Assembly: GCA_964452495.1 (NCBI GenBank)
Contig: CAYVMC010000006.1
Span: forward strand, 1 to 64,000
From: CALUTH01 sp964452495
GTDB taxonomy: Bacteria > Cyanobacteriota > Vampirovibrionia > Gastranaerophilales > Gastranaerophilaceae
Direction: 5' to 3'
DNA: 64,000 nt
Under the pieces are notes generated by a model. The model saw nothing but the letters and a program-made list of their open reading frames with translations, was not told where the DNA came from and made no database searches. The translations under genes and the position numbers were made by a program. Positions 36,845 to 44,809 of the stretch are shown here, one piece after another (within the stretch, counting starts at the first letter, position 1; each line of letters starts with the position of its first letter).

Positions 36845-36918
36845 CGGAATGTAGCGCAGCTTGGTAGCGCACCGTGTTCGGGACGCGGGGGTCGCAGGTT
36901 CAAATCCTGTCATTCCGA
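36845..36918 (+). tRNA. tRNA-Pro (anticodon CGG)
   Basis: A 74-nt cloverleaf: acceptor CGGAATG pairs with CATTCCG, the D arm is GCGC/GCGC around GCTTGGTA, the anticodon arm CCGTG/CGCGG closes the loop TTCGGGA (anticodon CGG, reading CCG), and the T arm has GGTTCAAATCC. A C1-G72 first pair and A73 discriminator agree with bacterial tRNA-Pro. CCA is not encoded. A run of six T follows immediately and probably terminates the transcript. Confidence 0.95.
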
Positions 36919-37060
36919 TTTTTTAGTTTTTTACCTGATAACAAAGTTTGCATCCGGTATTCTATGCTTATTCCTGTTATCGCATAAATAACTAAGGGTG
37001 CTATAAATTTCAAGAAAAATAAATTATGCATATAAACCATTAAAATCCAGTTGACCAGTA

Positions 37061-37807
37061 TCATCCCCTAACATACGCAACCAGCGCATCATAAACAACA
37101 CCGCCTTCGGGATAGTCTTCTTTTATAATATCCAAGGCTGTTTCTTTTGACAATGCCGGTTTATAAGAACGTTGTTCTATGAGTGCTGAGAACTTGTCGG
37201 CAACAGCAAGAATTTCAGCCTCTAATCCATAAACAAAACCACTGACATTAACAGGATATCCAGTATTAGACGGAGTTTGATGATGGTACTTAATTAGTTC
37301 AAGTGCTTCTTGAGATATATTCTGTGTTTTTAATAATTCATAACCAAGTTCTGAATGTAATTGCATAATATTTTTTTCTTTATCATTCAAAGCTGATTTT
37401 TTATTTAAGATTTTATCCGGAATAAGCACCTTACCAAAATCATGAAATATTGCACCCTGCATTATTGCCTGATGATTAATGGTATTTTGAACATTTGCAG
37501 GCATATTTGCAATAATACCAGCCGCAATATTTTTTGTCCGGAGTAAATGCCCATTTGCCAGCTTTTGAAGTTCTTTAATATTAATTTCCGGTTTCAGCCC
37601 ATTTTCCTTCAAAATTCTTATAATTTTGGGATTCAGCATTATCATTTGATTGATAGCAACCGGTGACAAATACGAATTTAATTCATCCGATGGAACAAAA
37701 ACATCCGCTGTACTTGTTCTTGCGGCTCCAAATGCAGGTTGCTTCTGCGCTATAGGATTTATAAAAAGATTGTAATTATTATTTAAACTATTTATACTAA
37801 GAGTCAT
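37061..37807 (-). CDS. Tagged HD-GYP-type phosphodiesterase
   Basis: Likely degrades c-di-GMP (HD-GYP family) or is a related HD hydrolase. The N-terminus has a tag-like start (MTLSINSLNNNYNLF, then QPAFGAA at about 23-29). The HD-GYP core follows: His87 in GHLLRT, His122-Asp123 with GK in FHDFGKVLIPDKIL, His151 in HSELGYELL, HHQ at 175-177 (usual form HHE), GYP at 183-185, and AVADKFSALIEQRSYKPALS. It lacks any receiver or membrane domain and is 248 residues long. A perfect TTTTGTTACAAAA lies 65 bases upstream. With the CHASE2-GGDEF protein at 24323 it gives the window both halves of c-di-GMP turnover. Confidence 0.88.
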   Translation of the reverse strand: MTLSINSLNNNYNLFINPIAQKQPAFGAARTSTADVFVPSDELNSYLSPVAINQMIMLNPKIIRILKENGLKPEINIKELQKLANGHLLRTKNIAAGIIANMPANVQNTINHQAIMQGAIFHDFGKVLIPDKILNKKSALNDKEKNIMQLHSELGYELLKTQNISQEALELIKYHHQTPSNTGYPVNVSGFVYGLEAEILAVADKFSALIEQRSYKPALSKETALDIIKEDYPEGGVVYDALVAYVRG

Positions 37808-37871
37808 ACTACTAAAACCTTACACCTTTTTATAAAGTATTTATTTAATGAAAAATTGACCTGATTTCATT

Positions 37872-37884
37872 TTTTGTTACAAAA
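37872..37884. promoter_or_regulatory. Perfect copy of the TTTTGTWACAAAA palindrome
   Basis: TTTTGTTACAAAA, followed within 30 bases by GGTTACATAAA and TTTACAAAATTACATAA, giving a tandem array upstream of the tagged HD-GYP gene. Confidence 0.5.
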
Positions 37885-37951
37885 CGGTTACATAAATTTA
37901 CAAAATTACATAACACTTAAATATATGACAATTCTTCAAAAAAGGCAGTAT

Positions 37952-38386
37952 TTAACGCTGAATAATTTCTCTCTTGCAAATTATTTCTGTATTAAGGTAT
38001 TGAGTCCAAATAATCTGACTTTTTGTAAGACCAAATAGCTTTACAACCCCATTACCGGTATCAAAATCAACATTATAAGTTTCACCTGTCTCATTTTTCA
38101 TTGCATCGGTAATTTCTTCAAGCATAGGTTTTGTAAAAGCACAGGTTGTAATATCCTTAACTGAAGGCCTCATAATAACCTGCTTATAAATACATTTATG
38201 ATCCACAACTCCCTGAACCAATTTTGTTATCGGCACAACTTCACCATTACCAGCACGAATAGTTGTACGTTCTGTATAAGGTTCACAAGCGCCAAAACTT
38301 GATATAAAACGTTCAGAATATGTTTCTGCGGCAAACACCGACAGAGAAATTAATAAAAACAATAAAAAAATCAAAAGTTTTTTCAT
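37952..38386 (-). CDS. Exported Cys-containing protein, unknown
   Basis: I chose ATG 38386 over the upstream in-frame start because it begins a typical Sec signal peptide (MKKLLIFLLFLLISLSVFAA) and because a TATAAT box ends exactly six bases before it, fitting a leaderless mRNA; there is no Shine-Dalgarno sequence. The mature protein of about 125 residues has four Cys (GACEPY, HKCIY, TTCAF, IICKR) that could form two disulfides, and mixed strand/helix character. Length and Cys pattern are like small periplasmic or lysozyme-inhibitor-type proteins, but no family is recognised. Confidence 0.7.
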   Translation of the reverse strand: MKKLLIFLLFLLISLSVFAAETYSERFISSFGACEPYTERTTIRAGNGEVVPITKLVQGVVDHKCIYKQVIMRPSVKDITTCAFTKPMLEEITDAMKNETGETYNVDFDTGNGVVKLFGLTKSQIIWTQYLNTEIICKREIIQR

Positions 38387-38392
38387 ACAAAA

Positions 38393-38398
38393 ATTATA
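38393..38398 (-). promoter_or_regulatory. -10 box of the 38386 gene
   Basis: TATAAT on the minus strand, six bases before the start codon; no good -35 hexamer is seen at 16-18 bases. Confidence 0.5.
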
Positions 38399-38702
38399 AC
38401 GTAAACTAAAAATAAACATTATCTCTTTTATTTAGATACATATTCTCACATTTATACAAAACATACAAAATTGTGTGAAAAAACAACATACGTTACTAAC
38501 ACACATTACACTCCCGACTTCCAATGGCTCTTTTATCCACCATTTGACAAAAACCTCTTTTTAACTATTTGTTAAAGATTTGGATAACGTTACAAATTAG
38601 ACAGCACAGACAATATTACCTTTAATATAGTAAAAACCGCTTTGCCGGATACTTGCAAATATTTTTATTCTTATGGCTAATTATTTGATATAATTAAAAA
38701 TT

Positions 38703-39881
38703 ATGAAAAAACTTATACTAACCTTCGGAATATTATTATTCTGTACAACAGCATACGCCGGTCAGGATTTAAGATTTATTTACATTAACGGTTCAAATGT
38801 TAATGATGAAAAGATGTACAAATGGTGGACAAAAAGTATCGAAAAGTTCCATCCCGTACTAAAAAAGAAAGTTGAAAAAGATAAAAAAATTAAAGAATGG
38901 GTTTTCAAAAATGAAATTTTTCAAATTGAACCAGAGCCGGTTATGTTCTATTGGGGAGATAAGAGTAAAACCGATTTAGATTTTGTACACGAATCTCTTT
39001 TAACATCCAAAAACCTGAGTTCTTTTCTTGCTTACAAATTCAGAGATGTACTAACAAAATTTCTCCATGATGCAATCTGGATACAAAAATCACATAATAT
39101 GCGCCCGATACTTAATGAACTTAATGAAATCGTAAAAAATGAGTACTCACAGGGGCGCCAATCTGTATTATTCGGATATTCAGCAGGAACATTTATAACT
39201 TTTCAATACCTGCTTAATAAAATCAGATATATTGATTTAATAGATTTAGCACAAATCTACAGTAAAGATGAAAACGCAATAAAATTTATTGAAGAGCATC
39301 CACGGCAAAAGACCTGTCTCAATGCACTTGAAGACAGCGGACTTGCAGTAATCTCTGCGGATGATAAGCTTGTCTTTATCAAAGATAGAAAACATTTTAA
39401 AGAAAATTATGACAAGCTTGATGAAACAACAGAACTTGTTTGTGCACCAAATAACAGCATAAAAGGTGTTGTCAACTTTGCAAGTCCGCTAGTACTGTTC
39501 TACTCAGACTTAACCGACCCGAATGTAGAACTGTCAAATTACAACAATTATCTTGTTAAATATATTTATGAGAACGATATGTTTACATTAAATATAAATT
39601 ACCGTGAAGACCCTCTGGGATTTCCGCTGGTAAAAAATACTACCTATGAAAATCTTGCACAAAAAACAGGTGTAAGTATTGAACAACCGACAGGTATGAT
39701 TTACGAAAATTCCGGTGTCTGGTCAGGACGTTCTTTTGCATTTGCACATACTTCTTATTATTCTGCCAAAAAGATTTTTCCCAAAGCCGTCAGAAAGAAC
39801 CTTGTGAACGGCTACAGACTACAGTACGATGCCAGATATCGGGAAAAAGTCTTGAACAAGCTTGAAAAAGAAGAATTATAA
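38703..39881 (+). CDS. Exported alpha/beta-hydrolase-like protein
   Basis: A Sec signal peptide (MKKLILTFGILLFCTTAYAG) starts the 392-residue product. The strand FIYINGSNV follows, as in lipase-like hydrolases that open with a strand and an oxyanion loop. The nucleophile elbow is VLFGYSAGTF (GxSxG), with the strand-turn-helix around it clear. A possible catalytic His is in FAFAHTSYYS near the C-terminus, and an Asp candidate is in the SDLTDPN segment. It is probably a periplasmic or secreted lipase, esterase or thioesterase; the substrate is unknown. A TATAAT box at 38689-38694 lies eight bases before the ATG and there is no ribosome-binding site. A GTTACAAAT palindrome lies at 38585-38597. 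Confidence 0.78.
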   Translation: MKKLILTFGILLFCTTAYAGQDLRFIYINGSNVNDEKMYKWWTKSIEKFHPVLKKKVEKDKKIKEWVFKNEIFQIEPEPVMFYWGDKSKTDLDFVHESLLTSKNLSSFLAYKFRDVLTKFLHDAIWIQKSHNMRPILNELNEIVKNEYSQGRQSVLFGYSAGTFITFQYLLNKIRYIDLIDLAQIYSKDENAIKFIEEHPRQKTCLNALEDSGLAVISADDKLVFIKDRKHFKENYDKLDETTELVCAPNNSIKGVVNFASPLVLFYSDLTDPNVELSNYNNYLVKYIYENDMFTLNINYREDPLGFPLVKNTTYENLAQKTGVSIEQPTGMIYENSGVWSGRSFAFAHTSYYSAKKIFPKAVRKNLVNGYRLQYDARYREKVLNKLEKEEL

Positions 39882-40025
39882 AAAATCGAAAAAAAATAAT
39901 TAAGCTTAACAAATAAAAATGCTTACACCTTTTAAAATAAATAATCCCCCGATTGTATTATCCGGGTGTTTATTGAATTAAGGCTGAAGATTTTATTTAA
40001 TATTTGTAAAAGAAAGGAGCTTTTT

Positions 40026-40523
40026 ATGTTAGAAGAAAACAGACATACCGTTAGACATGCAGTCATTACCTTTATTGCCGCACTACTTGGAGGATTTTTA
40101 GCGTTTTATGTAATAATGGATATTACTCTTGCAAAAATGTTTGATCCCATGCGTGGATTTAAAAAAGCAGAAAAGATGATACAGAAGCAGGCAAGAGAAA
40201 TGAAGCGGCTGGATAATGATATATTCATGCCGGCACCAATGCCGCTTCATCATTCACTTATTAATATGGTCAAGGAAAATAACACCTACAAGTTTATAAT
40301 TGACCTTAAACAATTAAATAATAATGATAAAAATGTCAACGTAACAGTTGATGGTGATACTGTTAATATTAAGGGTGTTGTTGATAAGACCCAAGGTCAT
40401 AAAGATATGATTATTGAGTTTTCACAAACTTTTGCACTCGGAGCGCCAATTATCAAAGACAAAATCACAAAAAAACAAGAAGGAGACAAATATATCATTA
40501 CAGTTCCAGTTGAAGCCGAATAA
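40026..40523 (+). CDS. Membrane-anchored Hsp20/alpha-crystallin-like protein
   Basis: ATG 40026 is chosen because AAAGGAG ends seven bases before it; the longer frame from 39966 lacks a ribosome site. Residues about 10-35 form one membrane segment (AVITFIAALLGGFLAFYVIM). A helical linker and a C-terminal domain of about 85 residues follow, with the alternating-strand pattern of small heat-shock proteins: VNVTVDGDTVNIKG, then FSQTFALGAPI, IKDKITKKQEGDKYIITVPV. The final GxLxIxxP-like strand is conserved in style. Fusion of a membrane anchor to an Hsp20 fold is not the common arrangement. It may protect envelope proteins; inference. Confidence 0.72.
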   Translation: MLEENRHTVRHAVITFIAALLGGFLAFYVIMDITLAKMFDPMRGFKKAEKMIQKQAREMKRLDNDIFMPAPMPLHHSLINMVKENNTYKFIIDLKQLNNNDKNVNVTVDGDTVNIKGVVDKTQGHKDMIIEFSQTFALGAPIIKDKITKKQEGDKYIITVPVEAE

Positions 40524-40530
40524 AAGAGAT

Positions 40531-40558
40531 GGGGCTTAATTATAAAGCCCCGTTTTTT
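40531..40558 (+). terminator. Intrinsic terminator after the Hsp20-like gene
   Basis: GGGGCTT (40531-40537) pairs with AAGCCCC (40545-40551), followed by six T. Confidence 0.85.
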
Positions 40559-40704
40559 CATACTTTACCAAAAGCTTCTTATAGTTTTCACATTATGTAT
40601 GATAAATTACTTACAAAATTTTTACAATTGTCATGAAACAAAAAATAGCCCGATTCTGTCACAAATCGTTACAAATAACATACGTACAACATTAGATTTA
40701 TAAT

Positions 40705-42369
40705 CTATATATCGCTGTAAAAAACACTTTTACCATGAGAATCAAGTCCGCCACTCGGTGTTAAACCTGCAGCACGTGCATAATTATCAATATTATTTAA
40801 CCAAGACTTACTTTTACCAACTTCACCAAAATAGTGATAATAAAGTTCTGCACAGAATGCTCTATCCCCGCCGTATTTCTTAAACATTGTAAATAAACTA
40901 AGCATGGACTGAATGCTTTCTTCACTATAAGTTAATGCTTGACCAACATTGGTCAAACCCGGATGTGCTATCCCCATATACCCGTATTTTTGTTCTTTAA
41001 ACAAATTAATAAACTCTTCCATATCAACGTAAGCAGGCTGCAAAGAGTCCAGTTTCGGACGTGCATTTTCCGCTATTAATGATATATCTGCAAAAACATT
41101 CTCCATTTCAGGAGTAAGTTTCATTTTTGAAGCAGCCTCTTTTTCACTTATTCCGAGCAAATCAGCTGTATAACGGTCAATAATTTTTTTATATTGTTTC
41201 CATTCTTTACCCTTTTCACCATAATTGATTTCGTCAAAATATTTCTTCCGCGGTGAAAGATAAGTTATTCCTGCAGGGTTTAATCCTTTAGCTTCAAGCA
41301 TAGTTTTTACTTCAGGATTTTTTTCGAAAAGTTCGGTAAACATTGTCCGGTAATAAATATAATCTCTTGTATGCCCATCTACATGCAAAATTCCTTTATC
41401 AATTGGTGTATACAAATTTTTTGCCTCATCATAAGAAAGTTTAGCTGCCGTATCCGGATATAGTTGTACAAGTTTTTCTTTAGATTGCGTAATAATATCC
41501 TTTACAGACTGAATTCTATTTGCTTTTTTCATATCAAGATATGCGTTCAACTTTTCATCAAACGGATTTATACCATGAAGAAGCAGGTGAATAGATACCG
41601 GCTTTTTAAGACTTCTTTCCAGAAGCTTATCTTCAACAGTAAGTTCACATCCCAGAACAATACGCAGATTTTTGTATTGCAACGGATTATTACGTATAAT
41701 ATTTATCGCTTCTTTACAGCCTTCAAGTGTATCGTGATCTGTTATTGCAATAGTAAATGGAGCATATTTTGCTTTTGCATCCGGATTATTTTTAAAATTT
41801 GCAGCAATTTCATCCGCATACTTTGCTGATTGGTCAAGAAGTTCAGCAACATTCATTCTACCATCAGAATGGGTTGTGTGAATATGCAGATTGGCACGAT
41901 ATTTCTGACTTATTTTTCCGGACATGTCAAATCCGTCTTTTACATCTGTTACTAAACTTAATCCAGGGGAATAATGCTGGGGAGAATCACTAAATGCCTC
42001 TACTATAGCCTTATACTCTTCTCCGCCTACAACCGGACGTAAAACCTTATAATCTTTTTCTATTCCGCCGGCACCATTTATTAAATCTTTCCGGTATTGT
42101 ATATCTTTTGGAAAATTCTTAAAATGTTTTTTAGAAAAACTAATATTTTTTACACCAAGTAAATTATTAACCATACTGGCATAGTTTCCTCTGCCGCCAT
42201 TGTGTACCCATAATATTCCGCCGATTAGAAGTGACGCAGCACCCGCTTCAAGATATATTTTATTTCTTTTTATAAATTCTCTTGTGCATACAGCCCTTTC
42301 AGTCTTTTTATTAGTCTGAATAGAAGAAGCCCTATATGATATTTTATTATTAACAGCAGATATTTTCAT
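40705..42369 (-). CDS. Tagged membrane PHP-domain phosphoesterase
   Basis: The N-terminus MKISAVNNKISYRASSIQTN carries the shared tag, followed by a hydrophobic segment at about 40-55. A PHP metal-dependent phosphoesterase domain begins near residue 158: NLHIHTTHSDG (His162, His164, Asp169), AITDHDTLEG (Asp211, His212), GCELT, and late motifs GIAHPG and GGLDSHGKSV that complete the trinuclear metal site. An inserted helical segment at about 300-420 separates the halves. PHP enzymes include histidinol phosphatase, polymerase proofreading domains and cyclic or oligo-nucleotide phosphatases; the substrate here is unknown. It is the second gene of an operon with the NTase-like protein (12-base gap), with AGAGGGG before the ATG. 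Confidence 0.85.
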   Translation of the reverse strand: MKISAVNNKISYRASSIQTNKKTERAVCTREFIKRNKIYLEAGAASLLIGGILWVHNGGRGNYASMVNNLLGVKNISFSKKHFKNFPKDIQYRKDLINGAGGIEKDYKVLRPVVGGEEYKAIVEAFSDSPQHYSPGLSLVTDVKDGFDMSGKISQKYRANLHIHTTHSDGRMNVAELLDQSAKYADEIAANFKNNPDAKAKYAPFTIAITDHDTLEGCKEAINIIRNNPLQYKNLRIVLGCELTVEDKLLERSLKKPVSIHLLLHGINPFDEKLNAYLDMKKANRIQSVKDIITQSKEKLVQLYPDTAAKLSYDEAKNLYTPIDKGILHVDGHTRDYIYYRTMFTELFEKNPEVKTMLEAKGLNPAGITYLSPRKKYFDEINYGEKGKEWKQYKKIIDRYTADLLGISEKEAASKMKLTPEMENVFADISLIAENARPKLDSLQPAYVDMEEFINLFKEQKYGYMGIAHPGLTNVGQALTYSEESIQSMLSLFTMFKKYGGDRAFCAELYYHYFGEVGKSKSWLNNIDNYARAAGLTPSGGLDSHGKSVFYSDI

Positions 42370-42381
42370 TTTCCCCTCTTA

Positions 42382-43773
42382 TTATTGCAAAAGTGCTTCT
42401 ATCAACGGTTCAAATAAGTCTTTACCGCCTCTTGAAAAATACTCTGCAAATTCTTCTGTAAACTCTCTGTTATTAGCACAGCTTGATTCTATCAATGTTT
42501 TTATAAAACGATACTGTTTATCAATATCCCATTTGGGAAATTCCTCCTGAAGCGACATTCTTGCCAATCTTTTAGGCTTTCTATCATTATGATTTTTTAA
42601 AGCTCTTAACTGTGACAAATTCACAAGATTGAAAGTAATGCTGTCTTGAAGTATCCAATAATTCATCTTCCCGAATTTTGTAAAATACACCCCGTCTCTC
42701 ATCGCTTCTATTACAAATCCTATGTTTTTTATCATTGTTCTATTCGGGTTTTTAAAATCATTACCGGAATATGCTGGAAATTTTTTGCATAAGTCAATAT
42801 AAAATGAATTAGCCTGAACATAATCTTCGTCATATTTATTGAGTTTTTCTCTATACATCATAAACTTGGTTCTTCTGTCTTTGCGGTGAATGGGAAGAAC
42901 CATACACATATACGTATGCGACAAATAATCCTCTTTATTATATAAAGTTCTTCTAATTTGCAATTCATCGAGGCACATATTATCCGCACTTTCAAGCAGA
43001 GCATTAAATTGCCCCTCAGTATATACTTGCGGAAAAGCTGCAGCATCATGATTATAACTTAATATACGCTGGTCAGTATAATCCCATAACTTCCATTTAA
43101 AATTTTTAACATAATTTAAGTCTTTTGCACCTGCATTCCCATCCCCTTTTATGATAACGTATGCCTTATCCAAATCACTTCCAGGAAGAGCTTTATGCCG
43201 TCCTACAGAGCATATACCGTCATATCCGGCTTGCACAACATTATAACAATCACCACTCCTGCCGGTACGAACCATCTCGCTGTTTAAAACCTCAGAGGCT
43301 TCTTGAACAGCTTTAACGAACTGTATTTTTATATTTTCAGAAACTTCATACAAATTAGGAAAACCTGTCAATTCACAATAATAATCAATAAATTTCTTTT
43401 TTTCTTCAGGTGCTTCCACACGATCCAGAAAAGAAAGATTATGACTCCTAATAAGTGATGCATCCTCATAATGATATAAATCTTCTCCTATATCAAGGTA
43501 ATTGCCAAGTTTAAAATGTTCATAAACTTTTATTGCATCTTTTGCCAGTAAAGCTCCTGATAAAGGAATACCCACAAGACCAAAATTAATTTTACGTGGT
43601 GCACCTCTAAAATTTAAAGGAACAGTAGTTGTATTTTTTAATACTCTGGGATTTTCAGTATAAACAAACTCATCAGACCCATAAGACCGGTGTACTACAT
43701 CGGGTTTTAAAATCTTTGTAGAACTAACCGGTGCCTTACGCACACCTGCATTTACTGGACTTATTGCTAACAT
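42382..43773 (-). CDS. Tagged nucleotidyltransferase-like protein
   Basis: The start MLAISPVNAGVRKAPVS and a later VPLNFRGAPRKINFG (about 51-65) match the two halves of the shared tag with a longer gap between them. A hydrophobic short stretch follows. At about 205-225 it reads SVGRHKALPGSDLDKAYVII, which fits the polymerase-beta-type nucleotidyltransferase pattern (G-x-x...GSD-h-D-h) with a metal-binding Asp-x-Asp. The rest is helical with several Cys. Length 463. If the NTase call is right, it could nucleotidylate a protein or small molecule that the coupled PHP phosphoesterase (12 bases downstream) reverses; this is inference. Confidence 0.6.
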   Translation of the reverse strand: MLAISPVNAGVRKAPVSSTKILKPDVVHRSYGSDEFVYTENPRVLKNTTTVPLNFRGAPRKINFGLVGIPLSGALLAKDAIKVYEHFKLGNYLDIGEDLYHYEDASLIRSHNLSFLDRVEAPEEKKKFIDYYCELTGFPNLYEVSENIKIQFVKAVQEASEVLNSEMVRTGRSGDCYNVVQAGYDGICSVGRHKALPGSDLDKAYVIIKGDGNAGAKDLNYVKNFKWKLWDYTDQRILSYNHDAAAFPQVYTEGQFNALLESADNMCLDELQIRRTLYNKEDYLSHTYMCMVLPIHRKDRRTKFMMYREKLNKYDEDYVQANSFYIDLCKKFPAYSGNDFKNPNRTMIKNIGFVIEAMRDGVYFTKFGKMNYWILQDSITFNLVNLSQLRALKNHNDRKPKRLARMSLQEEFPKWDIDKQYRFIKTLIESSCANNREFTEEFAEYFSRGGKDLFEPLIEALLQ

Positions 43774-44179
43774 AACGAAACACCACCATTAGTTATAATT
43801 CTATTAAAGCATTAAATACTTTTTTTGGCTATCCCCCGCGTATTTAATTTACATAAGTTAATTTCTTGAATTCCAGACCAGCAAATTATCCCCGCACTTA
43901 TATTCAATTAGTCTGAGCTTAATTGTTTTCTCCAGCTAGTATTAGCCTACACAAACCGCCACCTTTGCAGATGTAACCATTTGCTTCACACGGTTTACTT
44001 TCTATGTACCAATCAGTATTAAAACAAGGAATTGGAAAAACTATTTTTATGTAACAATTTTTTAACAAATTTCGTTTAAATAGCAAAAAAAAATTAGTTT
44101 CAGGTTTATATTAAACGAGGGGTAGCCAAGTCCCTAAAAAAAATGTATAATGCTTTAGTGCTAAAAAGAGGTAATAAAC
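43774..44179. other. Divergent intergenic region
   Basis: About 400 bases between the tagged NTase-like operon (minus) and the 44180 gene (plus). It contains a small Cys-rich ORF on the minus strand (43919-44068), the palindrome TTATGTAACAATT (44047-44059) and a TATAAT at 44145-44150 upstream of the 44180 gene. Nothing else is recognised. Confidence 0.5.
43919..44068 (-). CDS. Possible 49-residue Cys-rich peptide or gene remnant
   Basis: An open frame from TTG 44068 to TAA 43919. Its C-terminal half has a compact Cys pattern and looks protein-like (PCFNTDWYIESKPCEANGY then ICKGGGLC). There is no ATG, and no good ribosome-binding site. It may be the tail of a broken gene or a small exported or bacteriocin-like peptide. 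The frame is open a further 15 codons upstream. Confidence 0.3.
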   Translation of the reverse strand: MLKNCYIKIVFPIPCFNTDWYIESKPCEANGYICKGGGLCRLILAGENN

Positions 44180-44521
44180 ATGAGTGAATTAAACGGAACA
44201 AATTTGAATAATTTTAATCCTGTTGGCAATAATAAAACCATTATGCCAAAGTCTCCCGATGTTAATAAACCTGCTGATGAAACCAAAACAGAGCCTAATA
44301 AAATTAATGATTTTTCAAACCCGCATGCAGAGATTATCGGACGTTCCATGCTCTCTGTAGAAAGGGACAATACCAAAAATGACCTTGATGCTCTTCTAGA
44401 TAATCCTCAGATTGCAGAAAATTCCAATAAGCTGTTTGAATTCACCTACGAACAAGCTCTTCAAGCTGGAGAAGAAAACCCGTATGAAAAAGCTGCATCT
44501 TTTTCCACAACACAAATGTAA
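44180..44521 (+). CDS. Small Asn/Pro-rich protein, unknown
   Basis: A 113-residue protein. The first half is low in structure (Asn, Pro, Lys, Thr-rich) and starts MSELNGTNLNNFNPVGNN, which has a loose NNFNP element but is not a good match to the shared tag. The second half is a helical segment with Glu/Asp and ends in SFSTTQM. No signal peptide or membrane segment. AAAGAGGT lies before the ATG. The composition is like export-substrate or chaperone-bound proteins; no family assigned. The 284 bases downstream hold only the dapB promoter and leader. Confidence 0.65.
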   Translation: MSELNGTNLNNFNPVGNNKTIMPKSPDVNKPADETKTEPNKINDFSNPHAEIIGRSMLSVERDNTKNDLDALLDNPQIAENSNKLFEFTYEQALQAGEENPYEKAASFSTTQM

Positions 44522-44659
44522 CACTCCTCTTCTATTATTTTATTCCTTTTTAACCCCTTAATGTACACTTTTTTGTTTCAAAAGCAGTATATTCAAGCTG
44601 CTAAAATTATTATGAAGCCGAAAAGCATGGTAAATACTAATTCTAAGTCATACATAGTA

Positions 44660-44688
44660 TTGACACACATGATTTTTTATGATATAAG
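44660..44688 (+). promoter_or_regulatory. Distal promoter of dapB-asd
   Basis: TTGACA at 44660-44665 (perfect) and TATAAG at 44683-44688 with a 17-base spacer. This predicts a leader of about 110 bases before dapB. Confidence 0.75.
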
Positions 44689-44701
44689 TTAGGTGGGGTA
44701 A

Positions 44702-44809
44702 ATGTATATTTTTGAGTCTTGCACACTTGCAAGACTTTCCTTTTGTTTTACTTGTTTATCAGGTTTCTCCGTGTATAATAATCCTTATATACGGGAGGGA
44801 AATTTATGA
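44702..44809 (+). CDS. Possible 35-codon leader peptide ORF of dapB
   Basis: ATG 44702 follows AGGTGGGG, and the frame ends at TGA 44807-44809, which overlaps the dapB ATG (ATGA), so translation could be coupled. The peptide (MYIFESCTLARLSFCFTCLS first 20 residues) has no lysine codons, so classical lysine attenuation is unlikely. A hairpin with a T-rich tail lies inside it. Could be chance. Confidence 0.35.
   Translation: MYIFESCTLARLSFCFTCLSGFSVYNNPYIREGNL
44715..44748 (+). terminator. Hairpin with T-rich tail in the dapB leader
   Basis: AGTCTTGC (44715-44722) pairs with GCAAGACT (44729-44736) around a six-base loop, followed by a T-rich tract. It sits between the distal promoter and dapB, so it could attenuate or end a short leader RNA. 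A second TATAAT at 44774-44779 (with TTGTTT at 44752-44757, spacer 16) could drive dapB past it. Confidence 0.5.

Noticed and set aside
44689..44805. Lysine riboswitch upstream of dapB
   Set aside because: The leader is about 110 bases, too short, and lacks the multi-helix core; a simple hairpin and ORF explain it better.
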